From an uncultured Lachnospiraceae bacterium (GTDB lineage: Bacteria > Bacillota > Clostridia > Lachnospirales > Lachnospiraceae): 64,000 nt of DNA. Positions 55,201 through 63,897 of the stretch are shown in pieces; position 1 is the first letter of the stretch; each line of letters begins with the position of its first letter. The DNA lies in contig CACXEU010000099.1 in NCBI GenBank assembly GCA_902766735.1, forward strand, positions 1 through 64,000, given 5' to 3'. The notes under the pieces are model-generated. The model did not search any database. It was not told the origin of the DNA and saw only the letters and a list, made by a program, of their open reading frames with translations. Both the position numbers and the translations under genes were made by a program.

Positions 55201-57331
55201 GGTGGCAAGTATTCCGGTTACTGGAAGTACTGCATGGGATGCCTTCATAAATCATAAGGCACAGTTCCATATCACAGGTGGCAAGCATACGATTTCTTTA
55301 GCTACCAATGGTGGCGGTGGCGCTTGCAACATAAATAGCTTTACTATGTCTTTGGTTCAGCCGGAAGAAACCACTGCAGAACCAACTACGGAAGAATCAA
55401 CTACAGTGGAAGAAACCACAATCGAACAGGGACAAAACCAAAGTAAAGTATTTCATCCGGTGACGGTACCGGATGGATCAACGAATACCTCTGGGCAATA
55501 TTTGTCTGTGGGCTATTTACCAAACTGGTCCGCATCGGGGTTCTATCAGAAGATTAACTGGGATGGATTGACACATATCTGCCTGGCATTTTGTAATCCG
55601 GATACCAACGGAAACTTAAGTTACAGTAGTGACAGTCTGACAAAAAATATTGTTACAGCAGCACACAATCATGGAGTAAAGGTTATGGCTTCCTTAGGTG
55701 GTGCTGATTATGGTGATAACTATACTGCTTTAGTAACAGCATCCAGAATGGACAGCTTTAATGATCAGATTATTTCCTTCGCACAGAAATATAATTTAGA
55801 CGGAATCGATATTGATATTGAAGGAGACAGTCATACCTCACAGTCTGTTTGGAACAACTATGAAGCATGGATGAGAACACTCAGTGCGAAATGTAAATCA
55901 AACGACCTGTTATTCACCACAGCTATTGGACAGTGGTATGCAGGCAATGTAACCAATAAAGCATTGACTTATTTTGATTATGTCATGCTGATGGAATATG
56001 ATTGTAGCGCAAGCAATTATCCATCCAGAATTAATTATTTTATGAATACAAAGGGAGTTCCAAAGGAAAAGATTGTATTAGGAGTACCATTTTATGCAGA
56101 TGGACCTTATACAGCATACAGTGAAATTGTGGGACAAACCAGAGGAACGAACCTTTATAACCGTGTCACAGGAATTATTCCTTTGGCAAAGAGCTATGCA
56201 GGAATCATGAACTGGGAATTAACCCAGGATACGACCAATAATACATCTTTGATGAAGGCTATTCAGAACGGCCTTTATGATGGTGGTGTGGCACCAAGAG
56301 ACGGGGACGGACAAACAGCAGTAACGGATGTTCCGGGAACTGTAAAGGTAAAAGACTATTACGATAAGACATCATCCGTTACCTTTACTACAACGACCAG
56401 TGGTGTCACATATGCAGGAGGACTTAATAATAATTCTTACTTAGATTTCTATGTTAATGTTACGCAGGAAGGCTCTTACACAATTAATCTTCCATTGGCT
56501 GCCGGAAATGTCCAGTGGAATGCGGAGAGCATGGTAGTCAGTGTAAATGATACGGAAGTAGTAACACTTCCGATTATAGCCAGCACAGACTGGGAAGCAT
56601 TTATCAATCACAGCTGTAAATTCAATGCAGCAGAAGCGGGAGCATACAAAATATCCGTAAAAGCTGTTAGTGGTGCAGTGAATGTGGCAGACTTCTTAGT
56701 AGCACGAAACGGAGAAATTGAAACAGAAGAGCCAACTACCGAGGAACCAATGACAGAAGAAACGACGACAGAAGAACTGACTAGCGAGGAACCAACCACG
56801 GAAGAACCGACTGTTATTTCTAAGGCAAAAATGGAAATTAATGGATATCAGATTAGTACCACTTATGAAGGATTCCGTGTGATATTCTCTTCTGATGATC
56901 CAGACAATGAAATCGTAGGTACTGGACTGGTTTACGGATTGACCGATTATACATCAAATTCTGAAATGGTTGTAGGAAGCAGTAACAGCACCGTATATAA
57001 CTATGAAGTGGACCAGTACGGAATGCTACAGCGCAATGCCAGCACTTTTGCTAATGGAAAGAGTTATTCCATGACCATGAAGCATATCAAGAGTGCGAAG
57101 TTCTATAACACATCCATTAGTGTCAGAGCTTATGCGAAGTTAAAGGACGGCTCTTATGTATACAGTGATGTGAAGACATTAACGGTATATCGATTAGCGA
57201 ATTATCTATATCAGAATCAGATGATGACCAATGTCAATGCACATAACTATTTATATACAATGATTTTAAAAGTAGTAAATCCTAATTATGAAACAGTGGA
57301 TTTTGATTGGAGTAATACTTTGGTGAAATAG
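52262..57331 (+). CDS. Secreted beta-helix + CBM32 + GH18 multidomain glycosidase
   Basis: 1689 residues, signal peptide 1 to about 35. Fibronectin III-like domain (about 38-115); large beta-helix (about 120-660: YAFYFKPGNYSSLDFYVGFYTQVSGLGL-type opening, NATCNFWRMAENLTV, WASGGFLADSK, QQQWISRN) of a family often mislabelled adenylyl cyclase and probably a GH55/GH87-like glucanase; a CHB_HEX_C-type segment (about 680-738, IRYTTDGTIPS); an F5/8C (CBM32) domain (about 746-881); CBM6-like module (about 911-1031); Thr/Glu linker; GH18 (about 1080-1336) with DGIDIDIE (1180-1187); CBM6-like module (about 1356-1482); linker; shared C-terminal domain (about 1520-1685). It starts 28 nt after the previous gene, in the same operon. 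Confidence 0.85.
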   Translation: MRQLRKLVCFLMITVMIFTGTEMFPFHQSVSGAAQNAPARVYFEKDGNKKTIRWESVNGATGYNVYRSNSRYGTYTKIGSSSTTTYVDETAGSYYYKVRTQLSGGESGDSDPTSEEIQLFGENVYVFDKTDDMSQVQSILTSTWNKQETNQFGSDRYAFYFKPGNYSSLDFYVGFYTQVSGLGLKPTDTHVGKMNCTARWLGGDSNHNATCNFWRMAENLTVDSDMMWATSQAVSLRRMQINGKLDLHDNGGWASGGFLADSKVTSSTNSGSQQQWISRNTEWASWSGSNWNMNFVGCTNTPNEDGQAHYTPIAQTPDSYEKPFLVYHNGEYGIFVPERRTNSKGVSWEGNNNGTFISIDKCFVAKPTDSVDKINNELAQGKHLIFTPGIYNINKPIEVKNENTVVLGIGLASLKSTNGNVCIKTADADGIKIAGLLFDAGTTNTRTMLQVGESGSARSHTTNPIFIGDVFFRVGGVENVATNADTCVIINANDVIGDNFWVWRADHTYGVGWNTNKTTNGIIVNGDNVTIYGLMVEHFHQYQTVWNGNGGRTYMYQSEMPYDVPNQSSWSHNGVNGYASYKVSDNVISHQAYGLGMYLYNRDAAVTQNTVMEVPDVAGVTVHNICSVMLTGNPRTDHVINNTGGGVYNGGARQYIVNYGSGVAAPTIEPTNECYREAPTVVLKTNTAGATIRYTTDGTIPSKTNGKTYTGPFKLNVSATIKAMAYLDGQTDSAVNTKTITIGDIALNKPVTVSSTRSTGVKMQNADYTADKLTDGNKSKDACRWESEWSDSQWAVVDLEKNYNLNEIKLTWEAASAADYTVQVSKDNSNWETVRTVTNGAQGAVLDVTNVNRTARYIKVDMTKRATTYGNSLYEIEAYGEPADGVVEISPVPGKAMEGEEISGSSAMVTTIPGTVLITDYSDASSGITVDAYAGNFKNGSSISYKVNAVAGNYEMTLPLAAGNTQYNAANILVSVDGTQVASIPVTGSTAWDAFINHKAQFHITGGKHTISLATNGGGGACNINSFTMSLVQPEETTAEPTTEESTTVEETTIEQGQNQSKVFHPVTVPDGSTNTSGQYLSVGYLPNWSASGFYQKINWDGLTHICLAFCNPDTNGNLSYSSDSLTKNIVTAAHNHGVKVMASLGGADYGDNYTALVTASRMDSFNDQIISFAQKYNLDGIDIDIEGDSHTSQSVWNNYEAWMRTLSAKCKSNDLLFTTAIGQWYAGNVTNKALTYFDYVMLMEYDCSASNYPSRINYFMNTKGVPKEKIVLGVPFYADGPYTAYSEIVGQTRGTNLYNRVTGIIPLAKSYAGIMNWELTQDTTNNTSLMKAIQNGLYDGGVAPRDGDGQTAVTDVPGTVKVKDYYDKTSSVTFTTTTSGVTYAGGLNNNSYLDFYVNVTQEGSYTINLPLAAGNVQWNAESMVVSVNDTEVVTLPIIASTDWEAFINHSCKFNAAEAGAYKISVKAVSGAVNVADFLVARNGEIETEEPTTEEPMTEETTTEELTSEEPTTEEPTVISKAKMEINGYQISTTYEGFRVIFSSDDPDNEIVGTGLVYGLTDYTSNSEMVVGSSNSTVYNYEVDQYGMLQRNASTFANGKSYSMTMKHIKSAKFYNTSISVRAYAKLKDGSYVYSDVKTLTVYRLANYLYQNQMMTNVNAHNYLYTMILKVVNPNYETVDFDWSNTLVK
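54993..55355 (+). other. CBM6-like module coding segment (52262 protein, first)
   Basis: Opens IPGTVLITDY, with YAGNFKNGSSISYKV, LAAGNTQYNAANILVSVDG, SIPVTGSTAWDAF and GGACNINSF; clearly paralogous to the modules at 49951, 51292, 56328 and 62346. Confidence 0.65.
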
Positions 57332-57353
57332 GAAACCTATAGAAGGAGATATT

Positions 57354-59336
57354 ATGAAAAAATTTATTACAGCAGGGATGGTTTTGACATTACTCATATT
57401 ATCCTTTCATATGGTGTGGGAAAAACAGGAAAAAACAGTGGAGGCTGCAGAAGCATATGCGGGAAATCCGATTATCGCAAATATGTTTACAGCAGACCCG
57501 TCGGCCCATGTATGGGAAGCTAATGGAAAATTGTACATTTATGCTTCCCATGACATTTTTCCTTCCAGAGGATGTGACTTAATGGATAAGTATCATGTTT
57601 TCTCCACGACGAATATGGTGACCTGGAAAGATGAAGGGGAAATTTTATCTTCAGATGACGTATCTTGGGGACGTCCGGAAGGAGGCTTCATGTGGGCTCC
57701 GGATGCAGCCTATAGGAATGGAACATACTACTTGTATTTTCCACATCCAACAGGTTCCGGGGATGATTGGAACAGTACCTGGAGAATCGGCGTGGCAAAA
57801 AGCACGAAGCCTGCCAGTGATTTTACCTGTGCATCCGACGGATACGTAAAGAAAAAAGATGGTAGCCCTTATGTAACGGGAATCGATCCATGTATGTTCA
57901 AAGATGATGACGGACAGTATTATTTATACACCGGAGGCGGTGCCCACAGCTATGTGGCAAAAATGCAGGACAACATGGAATATCTGGCAGAGGAACCGGT
58001 AGAAATTACCGGAAGCTTAACAGACTTTCATGAAGCAATGTGGGTGTTTAAACGAAATGGCATTTACTATGCCATGTATGCCGACAACACATGGGGAGAA
58101 AACCTGATGAGATATTCTACTGCCAGCAGTCCATATGGACCATGGAAAGAAGGCGGTATTGTATTGGATGGGACAGGATGTGATACGACCCATGGTTCCA
58201 TTTGTGAGTATAAGGGGCATTGGTATTTGTTCTATCATAACTGTGAAATATCCGGAAACGGGACCCTTCGCTCTGTATGTGCGGATGAAGTGACGTTTCG
58301 GGAAGATGGTTCCATTAAGAAGGTGGAACAAACGAAACGGGGTGTTGAAAATGTGGATGTTGTAAATCCGGAAGATTTAGCAGGAAATAACAGCAAACCA
58401 AATCCGGAGGATTTTGTAGAAACGACAAATTATAAAGCCTCGGAAGCTACGCTGTTCGGCGCTGCGCAGCTAGAAGGGGATGGTGCCGTACATAATCTTC
58501 ATATGGAAGGTGCAGCATTACAGTGGAATCACATCAATGGCGGAATTGGTGGGCAGGCAATGCTTACTGTTTATTATGCCACACCGGATGGCGCCACAGG
58601 ATTGGTACACAGCAGTGGAGATGCTTCAGGGGACGGATATTTCCTGAAGTTTGATAAAACATCCGGCTGGAGTGATTACGGAAAGGGCGTGGCGCGATGC
58701 TTCGTTGATTTAAAGGCAGGAAGTGACAATACGGTTAAGGTGATTTGTGGAATGGGTGGTGTGAATATCACGGGAATGTCCATTTCTTTAAAAAATCAGA
58801 GTCAGCCGGTAAGTCGTGCAGAAGTAGCCCTGAACGGTTGTCAGATTAGTGATGTTTTGGAAGGATTTCGAATTGTCTTTTCAGTGTCGGATCCGGCCAA
58901 TGAAATTCAGGAAGCAGGAATGATTTACGGATTGATGGATTATGCAGCAAAGGATGACTTGATTCTGGGAAGCAAACAAAAATCAGTTTATGCTTATACC
59001 GTGAATCTGGCGAATCCATTGTCACGATGTTATGAGACAACGTTTGAGCATGGAAAAAGTTATGCGCTGACAATGAAACTACTCAAGAACAGAGATTTTT
59101 ATACATCAGAGATTGGTGTGAGAGCTTATGTAAAATTAAAGGATGGCTCTGTGATCTACAGCAATCCGGGTGTGTTTACCATATATCATTTAGCGGATGT
59201 TCTGCATCAGAAGCAGAATATGTCTAATCTGCAGGGACATAATTATTTGTATCAGCAGATTTTAACAAAAGTGAATCCGAATTATCAGTACTGTGATTAC
59301 CATTGGAATCATGGAATTGCAATTTTGGATGAGTAA
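57354..59336 (+). CDS. Secreted GH43-family glycosidase with CBM6-like module and shared C-terminal domain
   Basis: 660 residues, signal peptide 1-32 (AAGGAGATATT before the ATG). GH43 five-bladed propeller (about 34-340): NMFTADPSAHVWEANGKLYIYASHD (catalytic base Asp in ADPS), WAPDAAYRNGTYYLYFP, GIDPCMFKDDDGQYYLYTGGG and FHEAMWVFKRNGIYYAMY (acid Glu in HEA). Most GH43 enzymes act on arabinan or xylan, some on galactan, so this is the one member not obviously aimed at chitin or beta-glucan. A CBM6-like module (about 360-485) and the shared C-terminal domain (about 490-655) follow. It begins 22 nt after the previous gene. Confidence 0.88.
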   Translation: MKKFITAGMVLTLLILSFHMVWEKQEKTVEAAEAYAGNPIIANMFTADPSAHVWEANGKLYIYASHDIFPSRGCDLMDKYHVFSTTNMVTWKDEGEILSSDDVSWGRPEGGFMWAPDAAYRNGTYYLYFPHPTGSGDDWNSTWRIGVAKSTKPASDFTCASDGYVKKKDGSPYVTGIDPCMFKDDDGQYYLYTGGGAHSYVAKMQDNMEYLAEEPVEITGSLTDFHEAMWVFKRNGIYYAMYADNTWGENLMRYSTASSPYGPWKEGGIVLDGTGCDTTHGSICEYKGHWYLFYHNCEISGNGTLRSVCADEVTFREDGSIKKVEQTKRGVENVDVVNPEDLAGNNSKPNPEDFVETTNYKASEATLFGAAQLEGDGAVHNLHMEGAALQWNHINGGIGGQAMLTVYYATPDGATGLVHSSGDASGDGYFLKFDKTSGWSDYGKGVARCFVDLKAGSDNTVKVICGMGGVNITGMSISLKNQSQPVSRAEVALNGCQISDVLEGFRIVFSVSDPANEIQEAGMIYGLMDYAAKDDLILGSKQKSVYAYTVNLANPLSRCYETTFEHGKSYALTMKLLKNRDFYTSEIGVRAYVKLKDGSVIYSNPGVFTIYHLADVLHQKQNMSNLQGHNYLYQQILTKVNPNYQYCDYHWNHGIAILDE

Positions 59337-59557
59337 AAAAGATGTTATTACTATGCACATATTTTTTGTGCATATAATATAAAGCCATACTACATATCAG
59401 GTGTGATTGTATATGGTGAGGTACCATAATTTGGTATAAAATGAAAGTACCTATGGGGCTTTGAGTTTGAAGGAAAACATAAGAACTATAAATCTCGCTA
59501 AAATGACAAACCGGTAAGATTTATAAGTCTTAAAACAACGCAAGGATGGAGGAAAAA
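59337..59557 (+). promoter_or_regulatory. Leader and control region of the GH5-GH18 gene
   Basis: No gene. A stem ATGCAC/GTGCAT (59353-59371) may end the upstream transcript weakly. TATAAT at 59374-59379 and TATAAA near 59435 are possible -10 boxes; the latter lies between the arms AGGTAC and GTACCT (about 59420-59453). A 9-bp inverted repeat TATAAATCT/AGATTTATA (about 59488-59526) lies in the leader just before GGAGG. Confidence 0.4.
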
Positions 59558-62500
59558 ATGCGGAAATTCAAAGGAATGGGTAAAAGAGCATTGGCATACA
59601 CCATGGCAATGTGCTTAACCGCCGGTTTATTTACCGGAATTGGAGTGGGAAATGATGTGAAAGCGGTAAAGGCTGCCACAACAGGCTTTACAAAGAATGA
59701 CTTTTTGAAAGTCGACGGGACCTATGTGAAAAACAATTATGGAAAGGGAAACAATGTTTATCTTCGAGGAACAAACTTAGGAAACCTTTTTGTACAGGAA
59801 AGCTGGATGAGTTCTACAGATGCTTCGGATCAGAAGACAATTCTTGAAGGACTGACCAATCGGTTTGGACAGGACAAGGCATTGGAATTGTTAGATTACT
59901 ATGAAAGTAATTACATAACAACAGCAGACTTTGACAAGATGAAAAGCATGGGAATGTCTGTAGTTCGAGTGCCGTTTACTTATATGAACCTGTACAAGAA
60001 GTCTGGAAACAGTTGGGTGCTTCGTTCCGATGCATTTACCCGATTGGACTGGATTGTGGAGCAGTGTAGTCAGAGAGGAATTTATGTTATCTTAGACCTT
60101 CATGGTGCTTTTGGTTCACAGAATGGTCAGGATCATTCCGGCCAGGTGCTTAACAGTGTATCTGATGTAACATTTTTCAGCAATGAAACATTGATGACAC
60201 AGACATTGGATTTGTGGAAAGTTGTTGCACAGCATTATGCTGGAAATCCGGCAGTAGCAGGTTACGATACCTTGAATGAGCCGGGAGAAAAAGCAGGTTC
60301 AACCGGCGAAAAGCATTGGAATTTCTATGACAGAATGTATGATACAATTCGTTCCGTTGACCCGGATCATATCATTATTATGGAATCATGCTGGGGTACA
60401 GCAAACCTTCCAAATCCATCCCGCTATGGTTGGACGAACGTAATGTACGAATATCACCATTATCCATGGGATTATGTGGCAGATAATGACGAAAATTATA
60501 ACGGACAGGTAAATGCCATTAATAACCTGGTTAACAGTGTAAACAGTGCAAATTACGGTGTTCCGACATACATCGGTGAATTTAACTGCTTTGATGGAGA
60601 TGCAAAATGGAAATATGTTCTTGATAAAATGAACAAAGCCGGTTGGCATTATACGAACTGGTCTTACAAGTCCAACGGTATGGGAAGTTGGGGAATTTAT
60701 CATGAATATGCAAGTCAGGGAAAGGTTAAACCTTCTTCTGATTCTGAAGATGCCATCCGAACAAAATGGGGTAGTGGTAATATTGGCACAAACAACAGCA
60801 GCACAGGAGTTACTTATAATAACATGAAACCAAAACTTCCGGGAACTGTTGTTTTTGCTGATACTGCCTTAACAGATGATAGTTATTTTGGAATTCAGGC
60901 AACCATTAATTCTAAATATGTTTGTTCTGAAGATTACGGGGAATCTAATCTGGTAGCAGACCGTGATTCTTCCGGTGGCTGGGAACAGTTCCGAATTATT
61001 CGAAACAGTGACGGAACTTATTCCTTCCAGGCCAGAGCAAACAATAAATACCTGTGTGCAATCATTGATGATACGGATACCAAAAATCCGGTGAAGGCAC
61101 GAAGCAACAAAATCAGTGATTGGGAAAAGTTTACGTTGGAGAAACAGTCTAACGGAACTTACGCAATTAAGGCAAATGCCAATGGAAAATATGTACAGGC
61201 TGACATTAACGATTCTAAGGCAGGAATCTTACATGCCTGTGGAGAATCAGTAGGAACCTGGGAAACATTCAATCTGAAGTCTGTAACCGGAAAGGCAACT
61301 ATTCCGGGAGAAACTCAGACAGAAGAACCAACACAGAATCAGACACAGCCGCAGACCCAGGAAGCGACAGTGGAAATCCCGAAGAATTCTTCTTCTACAA
61401 AATATGGAAATGACTTTAAGGTGGTAGCATATTATCCAAACTGGTATGGTGACATTACGAGTCAGGTACAGTGGGATAAAATAACCCATGCATATTATGC
61501 GTTTGGTCTTCCATCAGGTTCACTGAATGGTACCATGCAGAGCCTTAGCGGAGAAGCATCGAATATTAAGGCAATGGTAAATGCATGTAATCAGCATAAT
61601 GTTGTACCGGTACTGTCTGTAGGTGGATGGAGTCATTCAGATTCCTGGGATCCGGATAAGAAGTGTAGTGTAATCTTTGAAGCAAATACAGATACGGAAG
61701 CAAAACGTCAGTCTTTGGCAAATAGTATTGTAAATCAGGCAGTACAGCATGGATTCAAGGGAGTTGATATCGATTGGGAATATCCAACTTCTTCCAGCCA
61801 GGCACAGTATGTTGATTTTATGAAGAAATTAAGAGCACTCTGTAATCAGAATAATATGATTTTAACTGTTGCTGTAGCAGCAACCAGTGGTTCCGGATTT
61901 ACCAGTGAAGTATTAAACCTTTTGGACTTTGTAAATCTGATGGCATACGATGGAGACGGCGGAGCAGGTCATTCTCCATACAGTCTTGCGACACAGTCCT
62001 TTAATTATTGGAAAAATACTATGGGAGTACCGGCTAACAAACTTGTCATCGGTGTGCCTTTCTATGAAAGACCAAACTGGGCATCTTATGCAGATGTCGT
62101 TGCAAATAATGCAGCCAATGCACAGAAGGATTCCGCAGTAGTTAACGGAACAACAGTTTATTACAATGGGATTCCAACCATGAAACAGAAAGCGACTTAT
62201 GCAGCCAATAATGCCGGTGGTGTTATGATTTGGGAAATCAGTCAGGACTCCACAAACAGCTCCTTAAGCTTATTGAATGCAATTCATGAAGCAATTCTTC
62301 CAATTGTGGGAGAAGGTGGTTCCGGAGAAGTTGCCGTAACGAATGTTCCGGGAACAGTAAAGGTAAATGACTTTGGAAAAAAATCAAGTGAGATTACATT
62401 GACTACGGCAAACGGAGTAACTTATGCCGGTGGATTAAATAATGATTCCTATTTGGATTATTATATTAATGTGCAGGAAGCTGGAACATATGTATTGACT

Positions 62501-63697
62501 TTAAATCTGGCAGCAGGAAATACACAGTGGAATGCCAGTGGAATGAAAGTTTCCCTGAATGATCAGGCAGTAACAACAGTTCCGGTTCAAGGCAGTACAG
62601 GATGGGAAACCTTTATTCCGCACACCACTGAATTAACTTTCTCTGCAAAGGGAACTTATAAACTAACCATTACTGCACAGGGTGGTGCCTGCAATGTAGC
62701 AGACTTTACACTGACAAAGAAGAATGAACAACCATCCACAGCACAGCCTACAACACAGAAGCAGGAAACGACTACAGAGAAGGAAAATCCAACTTCTGCT
62801 ACAGGAAACTGGGTTCAGATTAATGACGACGGTGGTCAGCCAACAGATTATTATTTTGATAATTCCACTGTGGCGACAATCGTGAATGTTCAGTCACCGG
62901 GATTCACGCCGGAACGAGGAATTTATGCGAATGTTCCTGCAGGAATCAGTGGAGCTACCGTAAACGGAGCAACACTGAATGCACAAAACATTCAGGGAGC
63001 CGGAATAATTATTCCACTTTCTGTTTTGAACCAAGGAGAAAATACTGTCGTAGTAAACTATGCCGGCGGAACTGCAACCATCAGAATTAAGAAGGAAAGT
63101 GCTGTGGTTGAAACAACTACAGAGGAAACGACAACCAAGGAAGTTACGACAAAAGAAGTGACCACGAAGGAAGAAACAACAGAAAAAGAATCTGTTCAGG
63201 TAGAATTAAACGGGTTCCAGATGAATGTTAAAAAGGAAGGATTCCGTGCAATTTACACAGTTACAAATTCTAGTGATGTTGTGAAGAAGGGACTTGTTTT
63301 TGGTCTTGCAGATTATGTGGGTGATGAACCATTAGTGGTAGGAAGTACTCTGAAATCTGTATTTACTTATGAAGCAAATGCATATGGAACAATGTCCAAG
63401 CATTTTGGAAACTTAGAAAATGCTACAAGCTATGCAATGACAATGCGCTTACTGAAGAACGTTAAATTCTATAATACGTCCATTAAGGTTAGAGCGTATG
63501 CGCAGTTAAAAGATGGTTCTTATGTGTACAGTAACACGAAAACGATGAGTGTATACACTATAAGTGACAGACTTTATCAGGCAAAACAGATGGGTTCTCT
63601 GGAAGAACACAATTATTTATATAATACGATTCTGAAACCATCAAATCCTGATTATGAAGAAGTTGATGCCACATGGGAAAGCCCATTGATTCCGTAG
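59558..63697 (+). CDS. Secreted GH5 + GH18 bifunctional glycosidase
   Basis: 1379 residues from the ATG at 59558 (GGAGG upstream), signal peptide to about 37. GH5 domain (about 40-400), acid/base E241 in TLNEP and nucleophile E341 in YIGEFN; closest in style to exo-beta-1,3-glucanase/cellulase types. A fascin-like beta-trefoil (about 430-580: FGIQATINSKYVCSE, SFQARANNKYLCA, AIKANANGKYVQA) is followed by a GH18 domain (about 618-917) with KGVDIDWEYP, so the catalytic DxDxE (D737, D739, E741) is intact although the usual leading Asp is Lys (K734). Then a CBM6-like module (about 928-1052), an unrecognised beta domain (about 1081-1179), a Thr/Glu/Lys linker and the shared C-terminal domain (about 1213-1379). 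Confidence 0.88.
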   Translation: MRKFKGMGKRALAYTMAMCLTAGLFTGIGVGNDVKAVKAATTGFTKNDFLKVDGTYVKNNYGKGNNVYLRGTNLGNLFVQESWMSSTDASDQKTILEGLTNRFGQDKALELLDYYESNYITTADFDKMKSMGMSVVRVPFTYMNLYKKSGNSWVLRSDAFTRLDWIVEQCSQRGIYVILDLHGAFGSQNGQDHSGQVLNSVSDVTFFSNETLMTQTLDLWKVVAQHYAGNPAVAGYDTLNEPGEKAGSTGEKHWNFYDRMYDTIRSVDPDHIIIMESCWGTANLPNPSRYGWTNVMYEYHHYPWDYVADNDENYNGQVNAINNLVNSVNSANYGVPTYIGEFNCFDGDAKWKYVLDKMNKAGWHYTNWSYKSNGMGSWGIYHEYASQGKVKPSSDSEDAIRTKWGSGNIGTNNSSTGVTYNNMKPKLPGTVVFADTALTDDSYFGIQATINSKYVCSEDYGESNLVADRDSSGGWEQFRIIRNSDGTYSFQARANNKYLCAIIDDTDTKNPVKARSNKISDWEKFTLEKQSNGTYAIKANANGKYVQADINDSKAGILHACGESVGTWETFNLKSVTGKATIPGETQTEEPTQNQTQPQTQEATVEIPKNSSSTKYGNDFKVVAYYPNWYGDITSQVQWDKITHAYYAFGLPSGSLNGTMQSLSGEASNIKAMVNACNQHNVVPVLSVGGWSHSDSWDPDKKCSVIFEANTDTEAKRQSLANSIVNQAVQHGFKGVDIDWEYPTSSSQAQYVDFMKKLRALCNQNNMILTVAVAATSGSGFTSEVLNLLDFVNLMAYDGDGGAGHSPYSLATQSFNYWKNTMGVPANKLVIGVPFYERPNWASYADVVANNAANAQKDSAVVNGTTVYYNGIPTMKQKATYAANNAGGVMIWEISQDSTNSSLSLLNAIHEAILPIVGEGGSGEVAVTNVPGTVKVNDFGKKSSEITLTTANGVTYAGGLNNDSYLDYYINVQEAGTYVLTLNLAAGNTQWNASGMKVSLNDQAVTTVPVQGSTGWETFIPHTTELTFSAKGTYKLTITAQGGACNVADFTLTKKNEQPSTAQPTTQKQETTTEKENPTSATGNWVQINDDGGQPTDYYFDNSTVATIVNVQSPGFTPERGIYANVPAGISGATVNGATLNAQNIQGAGIIIPLSVLNQGENTVVVNYAGGTATIRIKKESAVVETTTEETTTKEVTTKEVTTKEETTEKESVQVELNGFQMNVKKEGFRAIYTVTNSSDVVKKGLVFGLADYVGDEPLVVGSTLKSVFTYEANAYGTMSKHFGNLENATSYAMTMRLLKNVKFYNTSIKVRAYAQLKDGSYVYSNTKTMSVYTISDRLYQAKQMGSLEEHNYLYNTILKPSNPDYEEVDATWESPLIP
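62346..62715 (+). other. CBM6-like module coding segment (59558 protein)
   Basis: VPGTVKVNDF opening, YAGGLNNDSYLDYYINV, LAAGNTQWNASGMKVSLND, TVPVQGSTGWETF and GGACNVADF. Nearly the same pattern as the second module of the 52262 protein (56328-56708), which suggests recent duplication. Confidence 0.65.
63197..63690 (+). other. Shared C-terminal domain, copy 5
   Basis: Begins VQVELNGFQMNVKKEGFRA, then KGLVFGLADY, VGSTLKSVFTYEANAYG, TSYAMTMRLLKN, VRAYAQLKDGSYVYSN, LYQAKQM, HNYLYNTIL and NPDYEEVDATW. Copies 2, 3 and 4 lie at about 51730-52215, 56821-57320 and 58815-59320. Confidence 0.8.
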
Positions 63698-63751
63698 TAT
63701 GAAATAAGAAACCGTTACATCAGCAACAAAATTGATGGAACGAGAAATAAA

Positions 63752-63790
63752 AGGAGTTCAGGAAGCGAAAGCGGAGGGAACTCCTTTTTC
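63752..63790 (+). terminator. Intrinsic terminator of the GH5-GH18 gene
   Basis: AGGAGTT (63752-63758) pairs with AACTCCT (63779-63785), with a smaller GCGAAAGC hairpin inside the loop, then T. Confidence 0.85.
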
Positions 63791-63897
63791 TATGCAGTTC
63801 TATTTTTGAAAAAATTACAGAGATTTTCTAAAGATTTAGTGGTATAATATAGTCGTTTAAGTGACTGGAAAAATAAAACAGGAAAAGAGGCAGAAGT

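Noticed and set aside
59460-59545. A degenerate GEMM (cyclic di-GMP) riboswitch in the leader of the GH5-GH18 gene
   Set aside because: Fragments such as CAAACC and ACGCAAGGA are present, but the three-way junction helices and the tetraloop receptor cannot be formed convincingly.
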